From DATAWK01 sp036267255 (GTDB lineage: Bacteria > Acidobacteriota > Terriglobia > Terriglobales > Acidobacteriaceae): a DNA stretch of 64,000 nt. The notes beneath the pieces were generated by a model. The model was not told the origin of the DNA and did no database searches. It saw nothing but the letters and a program-made list of their open reading frames with translations. The stretch covers positions 186,001-250,000 of the forward strand of contig DATAWK010000047.1 in assembly GCA_036267255.1 (NCBI GenBank), in the 5' to 3' direction. Position numbers and translations under genes: made by a program. Below are positions 9,333 to 18,353 of this stretch, in pieces (the stretch's first letter is position 1; every line of letters starts with the position of its first letter).

Positions 9333-10304
9333 CTAAGCAGAAATCGAGCGTCGCACAAGACAGAAATCGGTCGTTAACAGAATGAGGCAAATCCAGAGCA
9401 GGTCGGCAAATAGCAGATGCGTGATCTGTATCCATAGCGGCGCCAGGAGCAGGATATTGATGGTGCCGATGGCGTATTGCGCCAACAGTAATGCCAGTAA
9501 AGCGATGGCGAGTTTGCGGCCACGGTTCGAGGCATCCTTGCCCAGTGACTGCACAATCAGCCACACAAGAAACACTCCGGCTATCACAGCACAGGCAGGA
9601 TGCAACCAACGGAGGCGCAGGAGAAGGGAACCGGTGCCAGAGAAATCCTGCTGCAGTGCATGGGCCAAAGATGTTGCGGGATAAAGCGTATCGCCCAGCG
9701 CCGCCAGCGAGCCGCTGACACCAACGATGAGAGTGGCGATCAGGCCAAGCATGGGGACGAGCACCGCACCCTTTTTCCACTGAGTTGTGGAACGCATGCG
9801 CGGCCTGCTGAGAAACTCCGCTGCCAGCGTAAGGCCGGCCAGCAGCAACAGTGTGTTGGCGAAGTGAAAGGAGAGATAGACGCCACGCGCAGCGGACTGA
9901 TTGTGCGCGACCAGCCGCAGCAGGACCAGCAATGCGCCCAGTAGAGCTTCATTCATCACCAGTATCATCGAAGCTACGGCAGCCCACCGCGCCAAAGCGC
10001 CACGCTGCGTGGCGCGCCATGTCCAGATGAGAAACACCGCGACTAAAATGAGCGCCGCTCCACTCATCAAGCGATGGGTGAACTCTATAACAGTATGTAG
10101 CTGAGCAAATTGAGGAATTGCGACGCCATTGCAAAGCGGCCAGTGGTCGCCGCAACCAGCGCCGGAGCCAGTGGCGCGCACCACGGCACCCCACAATACA
10201 ACCAGCACATTGTAGGCAAGCACAAACCAGCCGAATCTCCGCAGCCCGGGAGTTATGGGCTTTGAAATAGCCGAACGGGATGCGGGGATGGCGTGTGTGC
10301 TCAT
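9333..10304 (-). CDS. ctaA: Heme A synthase (COX15/CtaA family)
   Basis: Oxidises the C8 methyl group of heme O to make heme A for aa3-type cytochrome oxidase, in the inner membrane. About eight hydrophobic helices are present. Diagnostic motifs are GSGAGCGDHWPLCNG with the cysteine pair Cys51/Cys58, and heme-ligand histidines His70 and His77 in HTVIEFTHR. I chose the ATG at 10304 (323 residues); an in-frame TTG eight codons upstream has no clear ribosome site. Other cytochrome oxidase assembly genes are absent from the window. It lies between proC and the PIG-L gene on the same strand with short gaps. Confidence 0.92.
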   Translation of the reverse strand: MSTHAIPASRSAISKPITPGLRRFGWFVLAYNVLVVLWGAVVRATGSGAGCGDHWPLCNGVAIPQFAQLHTVIEFTHRLMSGAALILVAVFLIWTWRATQRGALARWAAVASMILVMNEALLGALLVLLRLVAHNQSAARGVYLSFHFANTLLLLAGLTLAAEFLSRPRMRSTTQWKKGAVLVPMLGLIATLIVGVSGSLAALGDTLYPATSLAHALQQDFSGTGSLLLRLRWLHPACAVIAGVFLVWLIVQSLGKDASNRGRKLAIALLALLLAQYAIGTINILLLAPLWIQITHLLFADLLWICLILLTTDFCLVRRSISA

Positions 10305-10355
10305 GGTTCTACTTGGTGTTGTCTGCAACTCATTATTGTAGGCCGAAGCGGTTCC

Positions 10356-11210
10356 TTACTCCGTGGCCAGTTCTTTGGCACGTTGCGTCGCGTGCATGAC
10401 GGCCTTGATAAGTGTGACTCGCAGGCCGCCTTCTTCCAGTTCCAGAATTCCGTCGATGGTGCAGCCCGCGGGCGTGGTAACAGCGTCCTTCAACAATGCA
10501 GGATGATAGCCGGTTTCCAGCACCATACGCGCGGCCCCGTAGGTGGTTTGCGCGGCCAACAGCGTGGCGATATCGCGCGGCAGGCCGACTTTCACGCCCG
10601 CTTCGGCGAGCGATTCCAGAATGATGTAGATGAACGCCGGACCACTGGCGGAAAGTCCCGTGACCGCGTCCATGTGCTTCTCGTCGACGGTTACGGTACG
10701 CCCGACAGATTCAAAAAGGCGCGAGGCAAGCGCCATCTGTTCGTCTGTGACAAATCGTCCGCGACAGAGTGCTGCAATCCCAGCACCCAGCATGGAAGGA
10801 GTGTTCGGCATGGCGCGGATGACGGCGATCTCGGAGCCGGCTGCCTCTTCGATGGCCCGTGTTTTGACCGATGCCGCGAAGGAGACCAGCAGTTTGCCAG
10901 GACGAAGCGCGGGGCGAATCTGCTGCACCAGGTCTTTGACGTTCATAGGCTTGACACCGAGAAGGATCAGGTCACTTTCCTTTGCAGCGGCAAGGTTGTC
11001 GGTGCTGACATCGACGCCATACTGCGCGGCCAGCGCGGTGGCTCGCTCCGCATGCTGCACGGTCGCCCGTATATTTTCCGGAGCGAACAGTTCGTTCTTC
11101 AAAAATGCCTGTAGCAGAAGGCCGCCCATTTTTCCCGCGCCAAGCACAGCCACGGTGATCTGGGGGTATGCAGCCCTGGTGGTCCCATCGGTTTCAACGA
11201 TTTCAGTCAA
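10356..11210 (-). CDS. proC: Pyrroline-5-carboxylate reductase
   Basis: Catalyses the last step of proline synthesis, reducing pyrroline-5-carboxylate with NAD(P)H in the cytoplasm. The 284-residue protein starts with a Rossmann dinucleotide loop, AVLGAGKMGG (21-30), contains AMPNTPSMLGAG in the middle, and carries the C-terminal family signature around TTPAGCTIDGILELEEGGLR. The start is a TTG at 11210 preceded by GGAG with 6-bp spacing, which fixes it despite the rare codon. It is the second gene after the DUF885 lipoprotein gene on the minus strand, 35 bp downstream of it. Confidence 0.95.
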   Translation of the reverse strand: MTEIVETDGTTRAAYPQITVAVLGAGKMGGLLLQAFLKNELFAPENIRATVQHAERATALAAQYGVDVSTDNLAAAKESDLILLGVKPMNVKDLVQQIRPALRPGKLLVSFAASVKTRAIEEAAGSEIAVIRAMPNTPSMLGAGIAALCRGRFVTDEQMALASRLFESVGRTVTVDEKHMDAVTGLSASGPAFIYIILESLAEAGVKVGLPRDIATLLAAQTTYGAARMVLETGYHPALLKDAVTTPAGCTIDGILELEEGGLRVTLIKAVMHATQRAKELATE

Positions 11211-11245
11211 GGTTCACTCCTTATTATTTGCAAAATGTACAAGCG

Positions 11246-13186
11246 TTAGCGCGCAGCAAGGTTTCCAGCAGTCTCGCGAGGCAACGGCGGGATGGGCAAC
11301 GGTGTAGCAGTTGCCGTTGTTTGTGCCTGCGAAGGAATGCTTTGTACGTCTGCGATTTTCTTCTGCGCGGCAATCCATGCTTCCATGCGATCCTGCAGAA
11401 TGTTCATGGGCAATGCGCCTGCTCCAAGCAGTTCATCATGGAAGGCGCGAAGATCGAATTTGCTGCCGAGTTGTTGCTTGGCCTCTTCGCGCAACTTCAG
11501 GATTTCCAGGTCGCCGATCTCGTAGGCCAGCGCTTGTCCCGGCCATGCGATGTAGCGATCCACCTCTTCCTGAATGGTGATGTCGTCCATTGCGGTGTGG
11601 TCCTGGAAGTATTGCACCATCTGGTCGCGCGTCCAGTGCTGGGAGTGCACGCCGGTGTCAACGACCAGCCGCACCGCGCGCCACATTTCGTTTTCCAGGC
11701 GACCGTACTCGCTGTAAGGGTCGGTGTAAAAACCAGCCTCTTTACCAAGCTGTTCACTATAGAGCGCCCAGCCTTCCACGAATGCGGTGTAGCCCTCGAA
11801 GCGGCGAAACTCCGGCAGACCGGTCATCTCCTGCGCCAGTGAGATTTGCAGATGGTGCCCCGGTACACCTTCGTGATAGGCGATGGCCTCCACCTGTGTC
11901 AGCAAGCGTTTTTGCGCGTCCACGGTGTTCACGCGAATCCATCCAGGGCGCGAACCATCGGGTGTGCCTGCCTGATAATCCGCGGGAACCTGATCGGAAG
12001 ATCCAGCAGCGGTCATCGGAACAACAACCAGTTTGCTCCTGGGGAGCTTGCCGAACATCTGTGGCAGCTTCACTTCCATTTGTGTGACGTAGTGCTGATA
12101 CAAATCTATCAACTGCTGGCCAGACTGCGCATGCTCCTTGGGATTGTTGATCAGCGCGGCATGGAAGCTCTTCAAATCCGGATAGCCAAGCGAATGCACC
12201 AGCGCCAGCAATTGTGGTTCAATCTTTGCGACCTGTTGCAGCCCGAGTTGATGCACCTGCGCTGGGGTCATGTTCGTGGTTGTGTAATGGCGCACATAGT
12301 ACGCATAGCAGGCATCGCCATGTGGCGTAGCCCACAGGCCGGGACCGGTCCGGGAAGCGGGAATATAAATCGCAGCCAGAAATTTGGCGAAATGCGCATA
12401 AGAGGGCAGCACCTGGGTGCGAATCGCGGCCAGTACGGTGTCGCGGATCTGAGCCTGCTGCGCTGCGGAGATGCTGGCTGGAAAATGCTTCAACGGTTCG
12501 GCGAAGGGCGTATCTTCTGGTTTTTCGGCTGCGATGGAGTTGACCTCCACGAGCACTTTTTCCATCAGATATTTTGGTTCTGTGTTGTGCTGCTCCGTGC
12601 CCAGTTCCATGTTGTAGCTGACCTGGTAGAAGGCATGGGGAACAGCTTTTAAGCGCGTAACGTAGTTGTTGTAGTCGTCTACGGTTTTAAATTGCAGCAT
12701 CTCCACCAGGGCAGGCAGGTCGACCTGAATACCGCTGAACTGGTTGACGGGCGTTTCCCAGGGTTTGCATGGCGCCTCTTCCTGCTGGTCGATCAGATCG
12801 TGCACCAGGAGACGCTTGCTCAGTTGCTCTTCTTCGGGCATGCCTGTCGTGTCGATGGCGCCCAGGCGCGTGATAAACCGCAGTCCGTTTTCCAACTGGT
12901 CGTTATAGGCATCCACGGAGTAGTCCGAGAGCTGGTCGTCATAGCGATGGTCGCCGATGGTCGAAGCAAACTCCGGAGAGTGCTTTAAATAATTCTGCCA
13001 ATAGTCGTGGAAGATGGCGTTCAGGTCGCGGATGCGATCAGCGACAGGTTCCGCAGCCACGGCGCCGGATGCCTGTGGAGCGGCCGTAAGTTGGGCCGCA
13101 GCAGGATGCGAACATGCACCCAGCAGGAGCAAAGGCAAACTCCATTGGCAAATAGTACGGCTGCGGAACGGGGATGCAAGAAGCAT
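11246..13186 (-). CDS. DUF885-family putative metallopeptidase lipoprotein
   Basis: A 646-residue DUF885 protein. The N-terminus has a signal peptide ending in a lipobox, LLGAC, with Cys25 as the likely lipidation site, so it is probably membrane-anchored facing the periplasm. The family signature HEGVPGHH (438-445) resembles an extended zinc-peptidase site, followed by EGWALYSEQ and the conserved arginine-rich region RLENEMWRAVRL. Members are thought to be zinc carboxypeptidase-like enzymes related to M32, but substrates are poorly known. Length is normal for the family. It probably shares a transcript with proC and ctaA downstream. Confidence 0.88.
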   Translation of the reverse strand: MLLASPFRSRTICQWSLPLLLLGACSHPAAAQLTAAPQASGAVAAEPVADRIRDLNAIFHDYWQNYLKHSPEFASTIGDHRYDDQLSDYSVDAYNDQLENGLRFITRLGAIDTTGMPEEEQLSKRLLVHDLIDQQEEAPCKPWETPVNQFSGIQVDLPALVEMLQFKTVDDYNNYVTRLKAVPHAFYQVSYNMELGTEQHNTEPKYLMEKVLVEVNSIAAEKPEDTPFAEPLKHFPASISAAQQAQIRDTVLAAIRTQVLPSYAHFAKFLAAIYIPASRTGPGLWATPHGDACYAYYVRHYTTTNMTPAQVHQLGLQQVAKIEPQLLALVHSLGYPDLKSFHAALINNPKEHAQSGQQLIDLYQHYVTQMEVKLPQMFGKLPRSKLVVVPMTAAGSSDQVPADYQAGTPDGSRPGWIRVNTVDAQKRLLTQVEAIAYHEGVPGHHLQISLAQEMTGLPEFRRFEGYTAFVEGWALYSEQLGKEAGFYTDPYSEYGRLENEMWRAVRLVVDTGVHSQHWTRDQMVQYFQDHTAMDDITIQEEVDRYIAWPGQALAYEIGDLEILKLREEAKQQLGSKFDLRAFHDELLGAGALPMNILQDRMEAWIAAQKKIADVQSIPSQAQTTATATPLPIPPLPRETAGNLAAR

Positions 13187-13220
13187 GGATCAAGTCTAAA
13201 TGGCGCACCCTATGCGACAG

Positions 13221-13264
13221 CAAGAAAACAGCCCGGCTGCGAAGGAGATTCGGAGCCAGGCTGT
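13221..13264 (-). terminator. Rho-independent terminator after the bacilliredoxin gene
   Basis: ACAGCC (13228-13233) pairs with GGCTGT (13259-13264), continued by GGCT/AGCC and CGAA/TTCG inner pairs with two mismatches. On the minus strand the hairpin is followed directly by TTTTCTTG. It lies about 30 bp downstream of the bacilliredoxin stop codon. Confidence 0.7.
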
Positions 13265-13292
13265 GGTTTCTCTAAAAATTTCCAGGCGCTTC

Positions 13293-13718
13293 TTATACAG
13301 AAGCTTTCGTGCAGTGCTCATCGAAGGCCCGCGCCAGTTCCTGCGCAATGGCCGGTGCCGTGGAAGTTTCGATGGACGAGCGTTGCATCAGGTACACCAG
13401 CTTGCCATCGCGCAGGATGGCCACTGCGGGCGATGTTGGCGGATGGCCGACAAAATAGCTGCGTGCTTTGTCCGTAGCTTCGCGGTCCTGTCCGGCAAAG
13501 ACGGTGATGGCCTGATCGGGATGCGTGGTGTGCTGCAGTGCCATACGGACGCCCGGGCGCATTTTGCCTGCGGCGCAGCCACAGATGGAGTTAACGATCA
13601 ACATTGTGGTGCCGGGCTGGGAAACGGCTGCTTCCACATCCGCAGCGGTGCGTGTTTCCTTAATGCCGGCGCGCGTCAACTCCTCGCGCATAGGAATCAC
13701 CATAATCTCTGGGTACAT
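13293..13718 (-). CDS. BrxA/BrxB-family bacilliredoxin-like protein
   Basis: A 141-residue thioredoxin-fold protein of the YphP/YqiW (bacilliredoxin) family, with the diagnostic Cys-Gly-Cys in NSICGCAAG (Cys46 and Cys48) rather than a CxxC. In Firmicutes such proteins remove bacillithiol from oxidised proteins. Residues 93-110 hold the conserved cis-proline region (HPPTSPAVAI). I place the start at the ATG at 13718: the GGAGG element is 10 bp upstream of it but would touch a TTG three codons earlier. Single-gene unit on the minus strand, ending in a terminator. No bacillithiol synthesis genes are in the window, so its thiol partner is open. Confidence 0.88.
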   Translation of the reverse strand: MYPEIMVIPMREELTRAGIKETRTAADVEAAVSQPGTTMLIVNSICGCAAGKMRPGVRMALQHTTHPDQAITVFAGQDREATDKARSYFVGHPPTSPAVAILRDGKLVYLMQRSSIETSTAPAIAQELARAFDEHCTKASV

Positions 13719-13936
13719 TGTGCTCAATCCTCCGGGAACCAGGCGGCATTGCCGCGGTTATGTCTATTGTATAGGGTTTGCGCAGGGAGTTGCTATCGCC
13801 GGGCGGACTCTGGCGTGATTCGACGGCATGTCGTCGACACAGGGAATGCAAGTGCATGCAATTGTCCTGGCTAGGGCTTTTTCTATGTGTGCCATGGCAG
13901 CTGAAAATAGCGAATCTCAGATAGCCAAACCATCTG

Positions 13937-13951
13937 TATACTGCGCTTGTT
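13937..13951 (+). promoter_or_regulatory. Possible -10 box placing a leaderless start for the YVTN gene
   Basis: TATACT (13937-13942) matches the -10 consensus well, and the gene's ATG follows only 9 bp later, so transcription would begin at or just before the start codon. No ribosome-binding site is seen before the ATG. The -35 region is poor, so this is a weak call. Confidence 0.3.
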
Positions 13952-14980
13952 ATGCGAAAGCCTAGACCGCTGTCCCTGCTACTTTCCGGACTTTGTTTGA
14001 GTCTCCTTCCTGTTCAGGCTCATACTCAGGGTCATCCAAAAGCAACGGCAAAGCCAACGTTGTTGGTTGTGAATCAGGGCGACAAAACCATCAGTGTCGT
14101 CGATCCTGTCGCGATGCAACAGGTGGCAACCATATCGGAAGGAGTGACCGCCGTCCATGGGCATGAGGCAGTCGCATCTCCCGATGGACGCACCGCATAT
14201 GTGCCCATCTATGGCAGCTCAGGTGTCGGCCTGCCGGGGATCGACGGCCATGAAATGCTCGTCATCGATATACCGACACGGAAGATCACCGCTCATGTGG
14301 ATTTTGGACACGGAGTGCGGCCGCATTGTGTGATCTACGATCGCAAGCGCGGGTTGCTGTATGTGACTACAGAACTCGACAATGCTGTGACCATTGTCGA
14401 TCCACACACGCTCAAAATTGTCGGCACCATCCCAACACTGCAGCAGCAGTCCCACATGCTCGCCATCTCCCATGATGGACGCCGGGGATATACCGCCAAT
14501 GTTCATCCGGGCACGGTTTCGGTGTTGGACCTGAATGCACGCAAGCCACTGGCAGTGATTCCGATTTCGGACACCATACAGCGTATCTCTGTCTCCAACG
14601 ACGACAGCATGGTGTTTACTTCCGACCAGAACAAGCCCCGGCTTGCGGTCATCAACACGGCTACCAACAAGATCGACGATTGGATTCTGCTTCCGGGTAC
14701 CGGCTATGGTTCCGCTTCAACAAAAAATGGCCGCTACCTGCTGGTGGCAATTCCGGACAACAACCTGGTGGCTGTCGTGAATCTGGGAAATTTGAAAGTT
14801 GTCCGCACGATTTCCGTTCCCAGCTCCCCGCAGGAAATTCTTGTTCGCCCGGACGGCAAGGTAGCTTATGTTTCCTGTAGTACCAAGAAACAGGTTGCCG
14901 TCATCGATCTATCGACGTGGAAGGTACAGAAGTTGATCAATGTCGGCGCTGGCGCCGATGGACTTGCCTGGGCTCCGTAA
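13952..14980 (+). CDS. Exported YVTN-family beta-propeller protein
   Basis: A 342-residue exported protein with a signal peptide (about 1-25) and a seven-bladed propeller built of YVTN-type repeats, seen as recurrent strings such as LLVVNQGDKTISVVDP, RGLLYVTTELDNAVTIVDP and GYTANVHPGTVSVLDL, each about 40-45 residues apart. Such propellers are usually binding or scaffold modules in the periplasm or outside the cell; some act in surface layers or electron-transfer complexes. No catalytic residues can be named. It is a single gene upstream of murB on the same strand, 45 bp apart, which may be chance. Confidence 0.85.
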   Translation: MRKPRPLSLLLSGLCLSLLPVQAHTQGHPKATAKPTLLVVNQGDKTISVVDPVAMQQVATISEGVTAVHGHEAVASPDGRTAYVPIYGSSGVGLPGIDGHEMLVIDIPTRKITAHVDFGHGVRPHCVIYDRKRGLLYVTTELDNAVTIVDPHTLKIVGTIPTLQQQSHMLAISHDGRRGYTANVHPGTVSVLDLNARKPLAVIPISDTIQRISVSNDDSMVFTSDQNKPRLAVINTATNKIDDWILLPGTGYGSASTKNGRYLLVAIPDNNLVAVVNLGNLKVVRTISVPSSPQEILVRPDGKVAYVSCSTKKQVAVIDLSTWKVQKLINVGAGADGLAWAP

Positions 14981-15025
14981 GGGCGCATCTTCGATGGAAC
15001 TTCTTGTCGATAAATCTTCTATGAA

Positions 15026-16075
15026 ATGAGCTACGCTGAACACGTGGAGATACAGGAAAACGTAACGTTAGCTGCCTTCACGACTCTCGGTATTGGCGGT
15101 CCTGCCCGCTGGTTTGTCGAGGCGCACAGCGACGACGAAATTCTGCGGGCAGTTGAGTTTGCACGCAGCAAAGAGCTAGCCCTGTTTGTGCTGGGTGGCG
15201 GCAGCAACCTGCTGGTGGCCGATGCGGGATTTCCAGGTCTTGTGCTGCATGTCGCCAATCGCGGGCTGCGTATGCAGGATGAAGCCGAACATACAATCTT
15301 TCACGCAGCCGCTGGGGAAGATTGGGACGGTCTTGTCGCCGCAGCGATAGCCAAGGAGTGCGCCGGTATCGAATGCCTCTCGGGTATTCCAGGAACCGTC
15401 GGAGGAACGCCGGTGCAAAACGTTGGCGCATATGGCCAGGAGGTTGCGTCGACGATCATTCAGGTGCGTGCGCTGGACAGAAAAAGTCTGCAATGGGTCG
15501 AGCTTGATAACGCTGCCTGTCACTTTGCCTATCGCAGCAGCCTGTTCAATTCCACGGCGCGGCAACGCTACATCGTGACAGAGGTAACATACCGTCTGCT
15601 GCGTAACGGTGCCCCGTACCTGGGATATAAGGACCTTGCAGAGAAATTCCAAAACCGTGTGAAGGCTCCCACTCTTGCTGCGGTCCGAAAAGCTGTCCGT
15701 GAGATTCGCCGCAAAAAAGGAATGCTGCTGGTCGCGGGAGATGCGGATTGTCGCAGCGCCGGATCGTTTTTTAAGAATCCTGTGGTTGGAATGGAGCAGT
15801 TCACCTTCATCGAAGCGAAGTGGACAAATGTGCCGCATTTCCCGGCTGCCGATGGCATGGTAAAGATTCCCGCAGCATGGTTGATCGAGCAGGCTGGGTT
15901 CCCGAAAGGGTATACGCTGGGTGCAGCCGGCGTCTCTCGCAGGCATACCCTCGCATTGATCAACCACGGAGATGCGAAAGCCACAGATATCCTTGCCTTG
16001 CGCGATTCGATTCGCCAACGTGTGGTGCAGATGTTCGGCATTGTTCTGGAGCAGGAACCCGTCTATCTCTCCTGA
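15026..16075 (+). CDS. murB: UDP-N-acetylenolpyruvoylglucosamine reductase
   Basis: FAD enzyme that reduces UDP-GlcNAc-enolpyruvate to UDP-MurNAc with NADPH in peptidoglycan synthesis. The 349 residues show the FAD loop LGGGSNLLVAD (56-66), IPGTVGGTPVQNVGAYGQE (121-139) and the catalytic GSFFKNP motif with Ser247 as proton donor. The YRSSLFN segment (169-175) marks the type I, E. coli-like form. The ATG at 15026 has no evident ribosome-binding site. No other mur genes are nearby, so the gene is outside a division and cell-wall cluster. Confidence 0.95.
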   Translation: MSYAEHVEIQENVTLAAFTTLGIGGPARWFVEAHSDDEILRAVEFARSKELALFVLGGGSNLLVADAGFPGLVLHVANRGLRMQDEAEHTIFHAAAGEDWDGLVAAAIAKECAGIECLSGIPGTVGGTPVQNVGAYGQEVASTIIQVRALDRKSLQWVELDNAACHFAYRSSLFNSTARQRYIVTEVTYRLLRNGAPYLGYKDLAEKFQNRVKAPTLAAVRKAVREIRRKKGMLLVAGDADCRSAGSFFKNPVVGMEQFTFIEAKWTNVPHFPAADGMVKIPAAWLIEQAGFPKGYTLGAAGVSRRHTLALINHGDAKATDILALRDSIRQRVVQMFGIVLEQEPVYLS

Positions 16076-16131
16076 AAAAAACATAAGGTACAGTTTTCTG
16101 CGAAGAAACGGTGGAATTTTCCTGTCGCTGT

Positions 16132-16896
16132 CTATGGACCGGAAGGCACGCCCAGTTCTTTAAGCAATTGCGCGCGCTGGATGTGCAGCACTTCGTCTGC
16201 TTTGCCCTGCGCGATGACGCTGCCGCTTTCCAGCACAACCACCTCGTCGCTCGCGCTGAAGGCCTCGGCCAGATCATGCGTCACCATCAGCACAGGAACT
16301 TCCCGTTGCTGCAACCATTGCCGCAAACCACTCAGTGCCTCCTGGCGACTGGTGCGATCCAGGGCGGAGAACGGTTCATCCAGCAGCAGCAGTCGCGGCT
16401 CGGCGGCGAGTGTGCGCGCCAGTGCGATGCGCTGTTGCTGGCCACCAGAGAGCTGGGATGGGAAGTGATCGTGCAATCCTTCCACATGAAAGATTTGTAA
16501 GAGTGCTTGTACTTTGCGATTGCGCTCGGTTGCGGACAATCGGCGCAGAGAAAAGCCGACATTCTGCGCCGCTGTGTAGTGCGGAAAAAGCGCCGGTGCC
16601 TGTGTGACCAAACCAATCCTGCGTCTTAGAGGTGGCACGTTGGCCGTGCACGGACTGTTCTTGAGACGCGCAAAGATGGTTTCGTGTTGCAGAGATATCT
16701 GCCCGCTATCCGGCGTGAACAGGCCGGCAATGGTGCGCAGAATGGTCGTTTTACCGGAGCCGGACGGGCCGAAGAGTATGGTCCACGGATGATGCAGGGC
16801 AACTTGAGCGTCCAGATGAAAGCCAGCGAAGGCGTGATGAAGCTGGAACGAAAGCCATGCAGTCTGGGTATCGTGCGATGGAGGCAGGTTAGACAA
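16132..16896 (-). CDS. modC: Molybdate ABC transporter ATPase, short form without TOBE domain
   Basis: ATPase powering molybdate uptake through ModB. Visible motifs are Walker A GPSGSGKT (43-50), the ABC signature LSGGQQQR (149-156) and Walker B LLLLDEP (169-175). I place the start at a TTG at 16896: it has a GGAAAGG element 5 bp upstream, overlaps the modB stop by 8 bp, and no later Met lies before the Walker A motif. The 254-residue product lacks the C-terminal TOBE domain that E. coli ModC (about 350 residues) carries. In this operon the only such domain is in the upstream regulator. Confidence 0.9.
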   Translation of the reverse strand: MSNLPPSHDTQTAWLSFQLHHAFAGFHLDAQVALHHPWTILFGPSGSGKTTILRTIAGLFTPDSGQISLQHETIFARLKNSPCTANVPPLRRRIGLVTQAPALFPHYTAAQNVGFSLRRLSATERNRKVQALLQIFHVEGLHDHFPSQLSGGQQQRIALARTLAAEPRLLLLDEPFSALDRTSRQEALSGLRQWLQQREVPVLMVTHDLAEAFSASDEVVVLESGSVIAQGKADEVLHIQRAQLLKELGVPSGP

Positions 16897-17551
16897 GACG
16901 GCCTTTCCGTCGTTGGCTGTAGAGCAAAGTAAGCGCTGCGAAGGAGACGACAAGCAGCACCAGCGCGGTTCGGTTGGCTTGTGCGTAGGCAAAGTCCTGC
17001 ACCTGGTCATAGAGCGCAATGGATAAGGTGCGTGTCAGACCGGGGAGATTGCCGCCAATCATCAGTACGACTCCAAACTCGCCTACCGTATGGGCAAAGG
17101 TGAGCACGGCAGCTACAAGAATGGAGCTGCGAGAGAGTGGCAGCATGATGCGCCGCAATATATCCCAGCGGCCACTGCCAAGCACGGCAGCGGCTTCCAG
17201 CATGGCTGGGTCGATGGCTGCGAATCCAGCGACCATCGGCTGCACGGCAAAAGGAAGGCTATAGAGCACAGAGCCAACGACAAGACCAGAAAAAGAAAAG
17301 GCCAGCGGATGTCCCAGCAGGCGTATCATCTGGCGGCCAAATGCAGTTTGCGGGCCCAGCAGAACCAGCAGGTAAAAGCCGAGAACCGTAGGAGGCAGGA
17401 CGATGGGAAGGGAAGCGAATGCCTCGATGAAGATTTTTCCGCGCCAACGTGTCGTAGCCAGCCAATAGGAAAGAGGCAGCGCTAGAAGCACCAGCACCAG
17501 CATGGTCACGATTGCCAGGCGAAGCGTGAGGAGCAGAGCAACGATGTCCAT
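16889..17551 (-). CDS. modB: Molybdate ABC transporter permease
   Basis: A 220-residue inner-membrane permease with five to six helices that forms the molybdate channel with ModC and receives substrate from ModA. The cytoplasmic coupling-helix motif, about AAAVLGSGRWDILRRIMLPL, is clear, and ASLPIVLPPTVLGFYLL near residue 46 is characteristic of ModB/CysT-type permeases. ATG start at 17551. It follows modA by 34 bp and overlaps modC by 8 bp, so the two are probably translationally coupled. Confidence 0.93.
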   Translation of the reverse strand: MDIVALLLTLRLAIVTMLVLVLLALPLSYWLATTRWRGKIFIEAFASLPIVLPPTVLGFYLLVLLGPQTAFGRQMIRLLGHPLAFSFSGLVVGSVLYSLPFAVQPMVAGFAAIDPAMLEAAAVLGSGRWDILRRIMLPLSRSSILVAAVLTFAHTVGEFGVVLMIGGNLPGLTRTLSIALYDQVQDFAYAQANRTALVLLVVSFAALTLLYSQRRKGRLV

Positions 17552-17585
17552 GCAGGCCGGACTCCTGAATCGTTACAGCAACGCG

Positions 17586-18353
17586 CTACCGAACGCGGGT
17601 GAGGCCGCCAGCAGCAAGCAGCGTTTGGCCATCCGGAGAAAGAACGAACTGCAGGAACTTCACCGCGGCAGCGTGCTGTGGCGCATGGCGTAGCACAATG
17701 GCGCCCTGCTCGATGGGTGGATAGGCCGTGGCGGGAACCACTACAAACGTCCCAACGCTGCGCAGGGTAGCGGTCTCAGCCGATGTTTGCGAGATCAGCC
17801 CGCACTGGGTATTCCCAGAGGCGGCATATTGCGCTGTCTGTGCGATGTTTTCTGCGTAGACCAGCTTGTTCTGTAGTTTGTCGAATAAACCAAGTCCGTG
17901 TAAGGCCGCAATGGCTGCGCGCCCGTAAGGGGCATGATTGGGGTTCGCCACCGCGATACGCGTGATTGCGGGACGTAACAACAATTGCATGGAAAGTGCG
18001 TCGTGGATCTGATCTTTGCGTGCCCACAGGACCAACGTTCCATGTGCGTAAACTACAGGCGCCGTTTCGTCGGCGAGACCTGCTGTAATCACTCTTTGCG
18101 GGAAGGATTTATCTGCGGCCAAAAACACATCGAATGGGGCGCCATTCAGGATCTGCGTTGCCAGCGTTGCCGAAGAAGCGTAAGAAACGGCAAGATGCAT
18201 GCCGGTGGATTGTTCGAACTGCGCAACCAGCGACGGCAACACCGGTTGCAGGTCCGCTGCGGCCGCAACACGCAATGTCGTTTGTGCGGCAAGAAAATTG
18301 CAGGCGAGAAGAGAGAAAAGGCAAGCAAGCAAAATTTGTTTGGGTTTATACAC
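17586..18353 (-). CDS. modA: Molybdate-binding periplasmic protein
   Basis: A 255-residue solute-binding protein with a signal peptide (about 1-23, LLACNFLAAQ). The mature start TLRVAAAADLQPVL, the anion-binding SYASSATLATQI and APFDVFLAAD match ModA, which captures molybdate or tungstate for ModB. The GTG start at 18353 overlaps the stop of the regulator gene by 8 bp, with a GGAGG 12 bp upstream. Gene order regulator-modA-modB-modC on one strand supports the role. Tungstate preference cannot be excluded from sequence alone. Confidence 0.93.
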   Translation of the reverse strand: MYKPKQILLACLFSLLACNFLAAQTTLRVAAAADLQPVLPSLVAQFEQSTGMHLAVSYASSATLATQILNGAPFDVFLAADKSFPQRVITAGLADETAPVVYAHGTLVLWARKDQIHDALSMQLLLRPAITRIAVANPNHAPYGRAAIAALHGLGLFDKLQNKLVYAENIAQTAQYAASGNTQCGLISQTSAETATLRSVGTFVVVPATAYPPIEQGAIVLRHAPQHAAAVKFLQFVLSPDGQTLLAAGGLTRVR

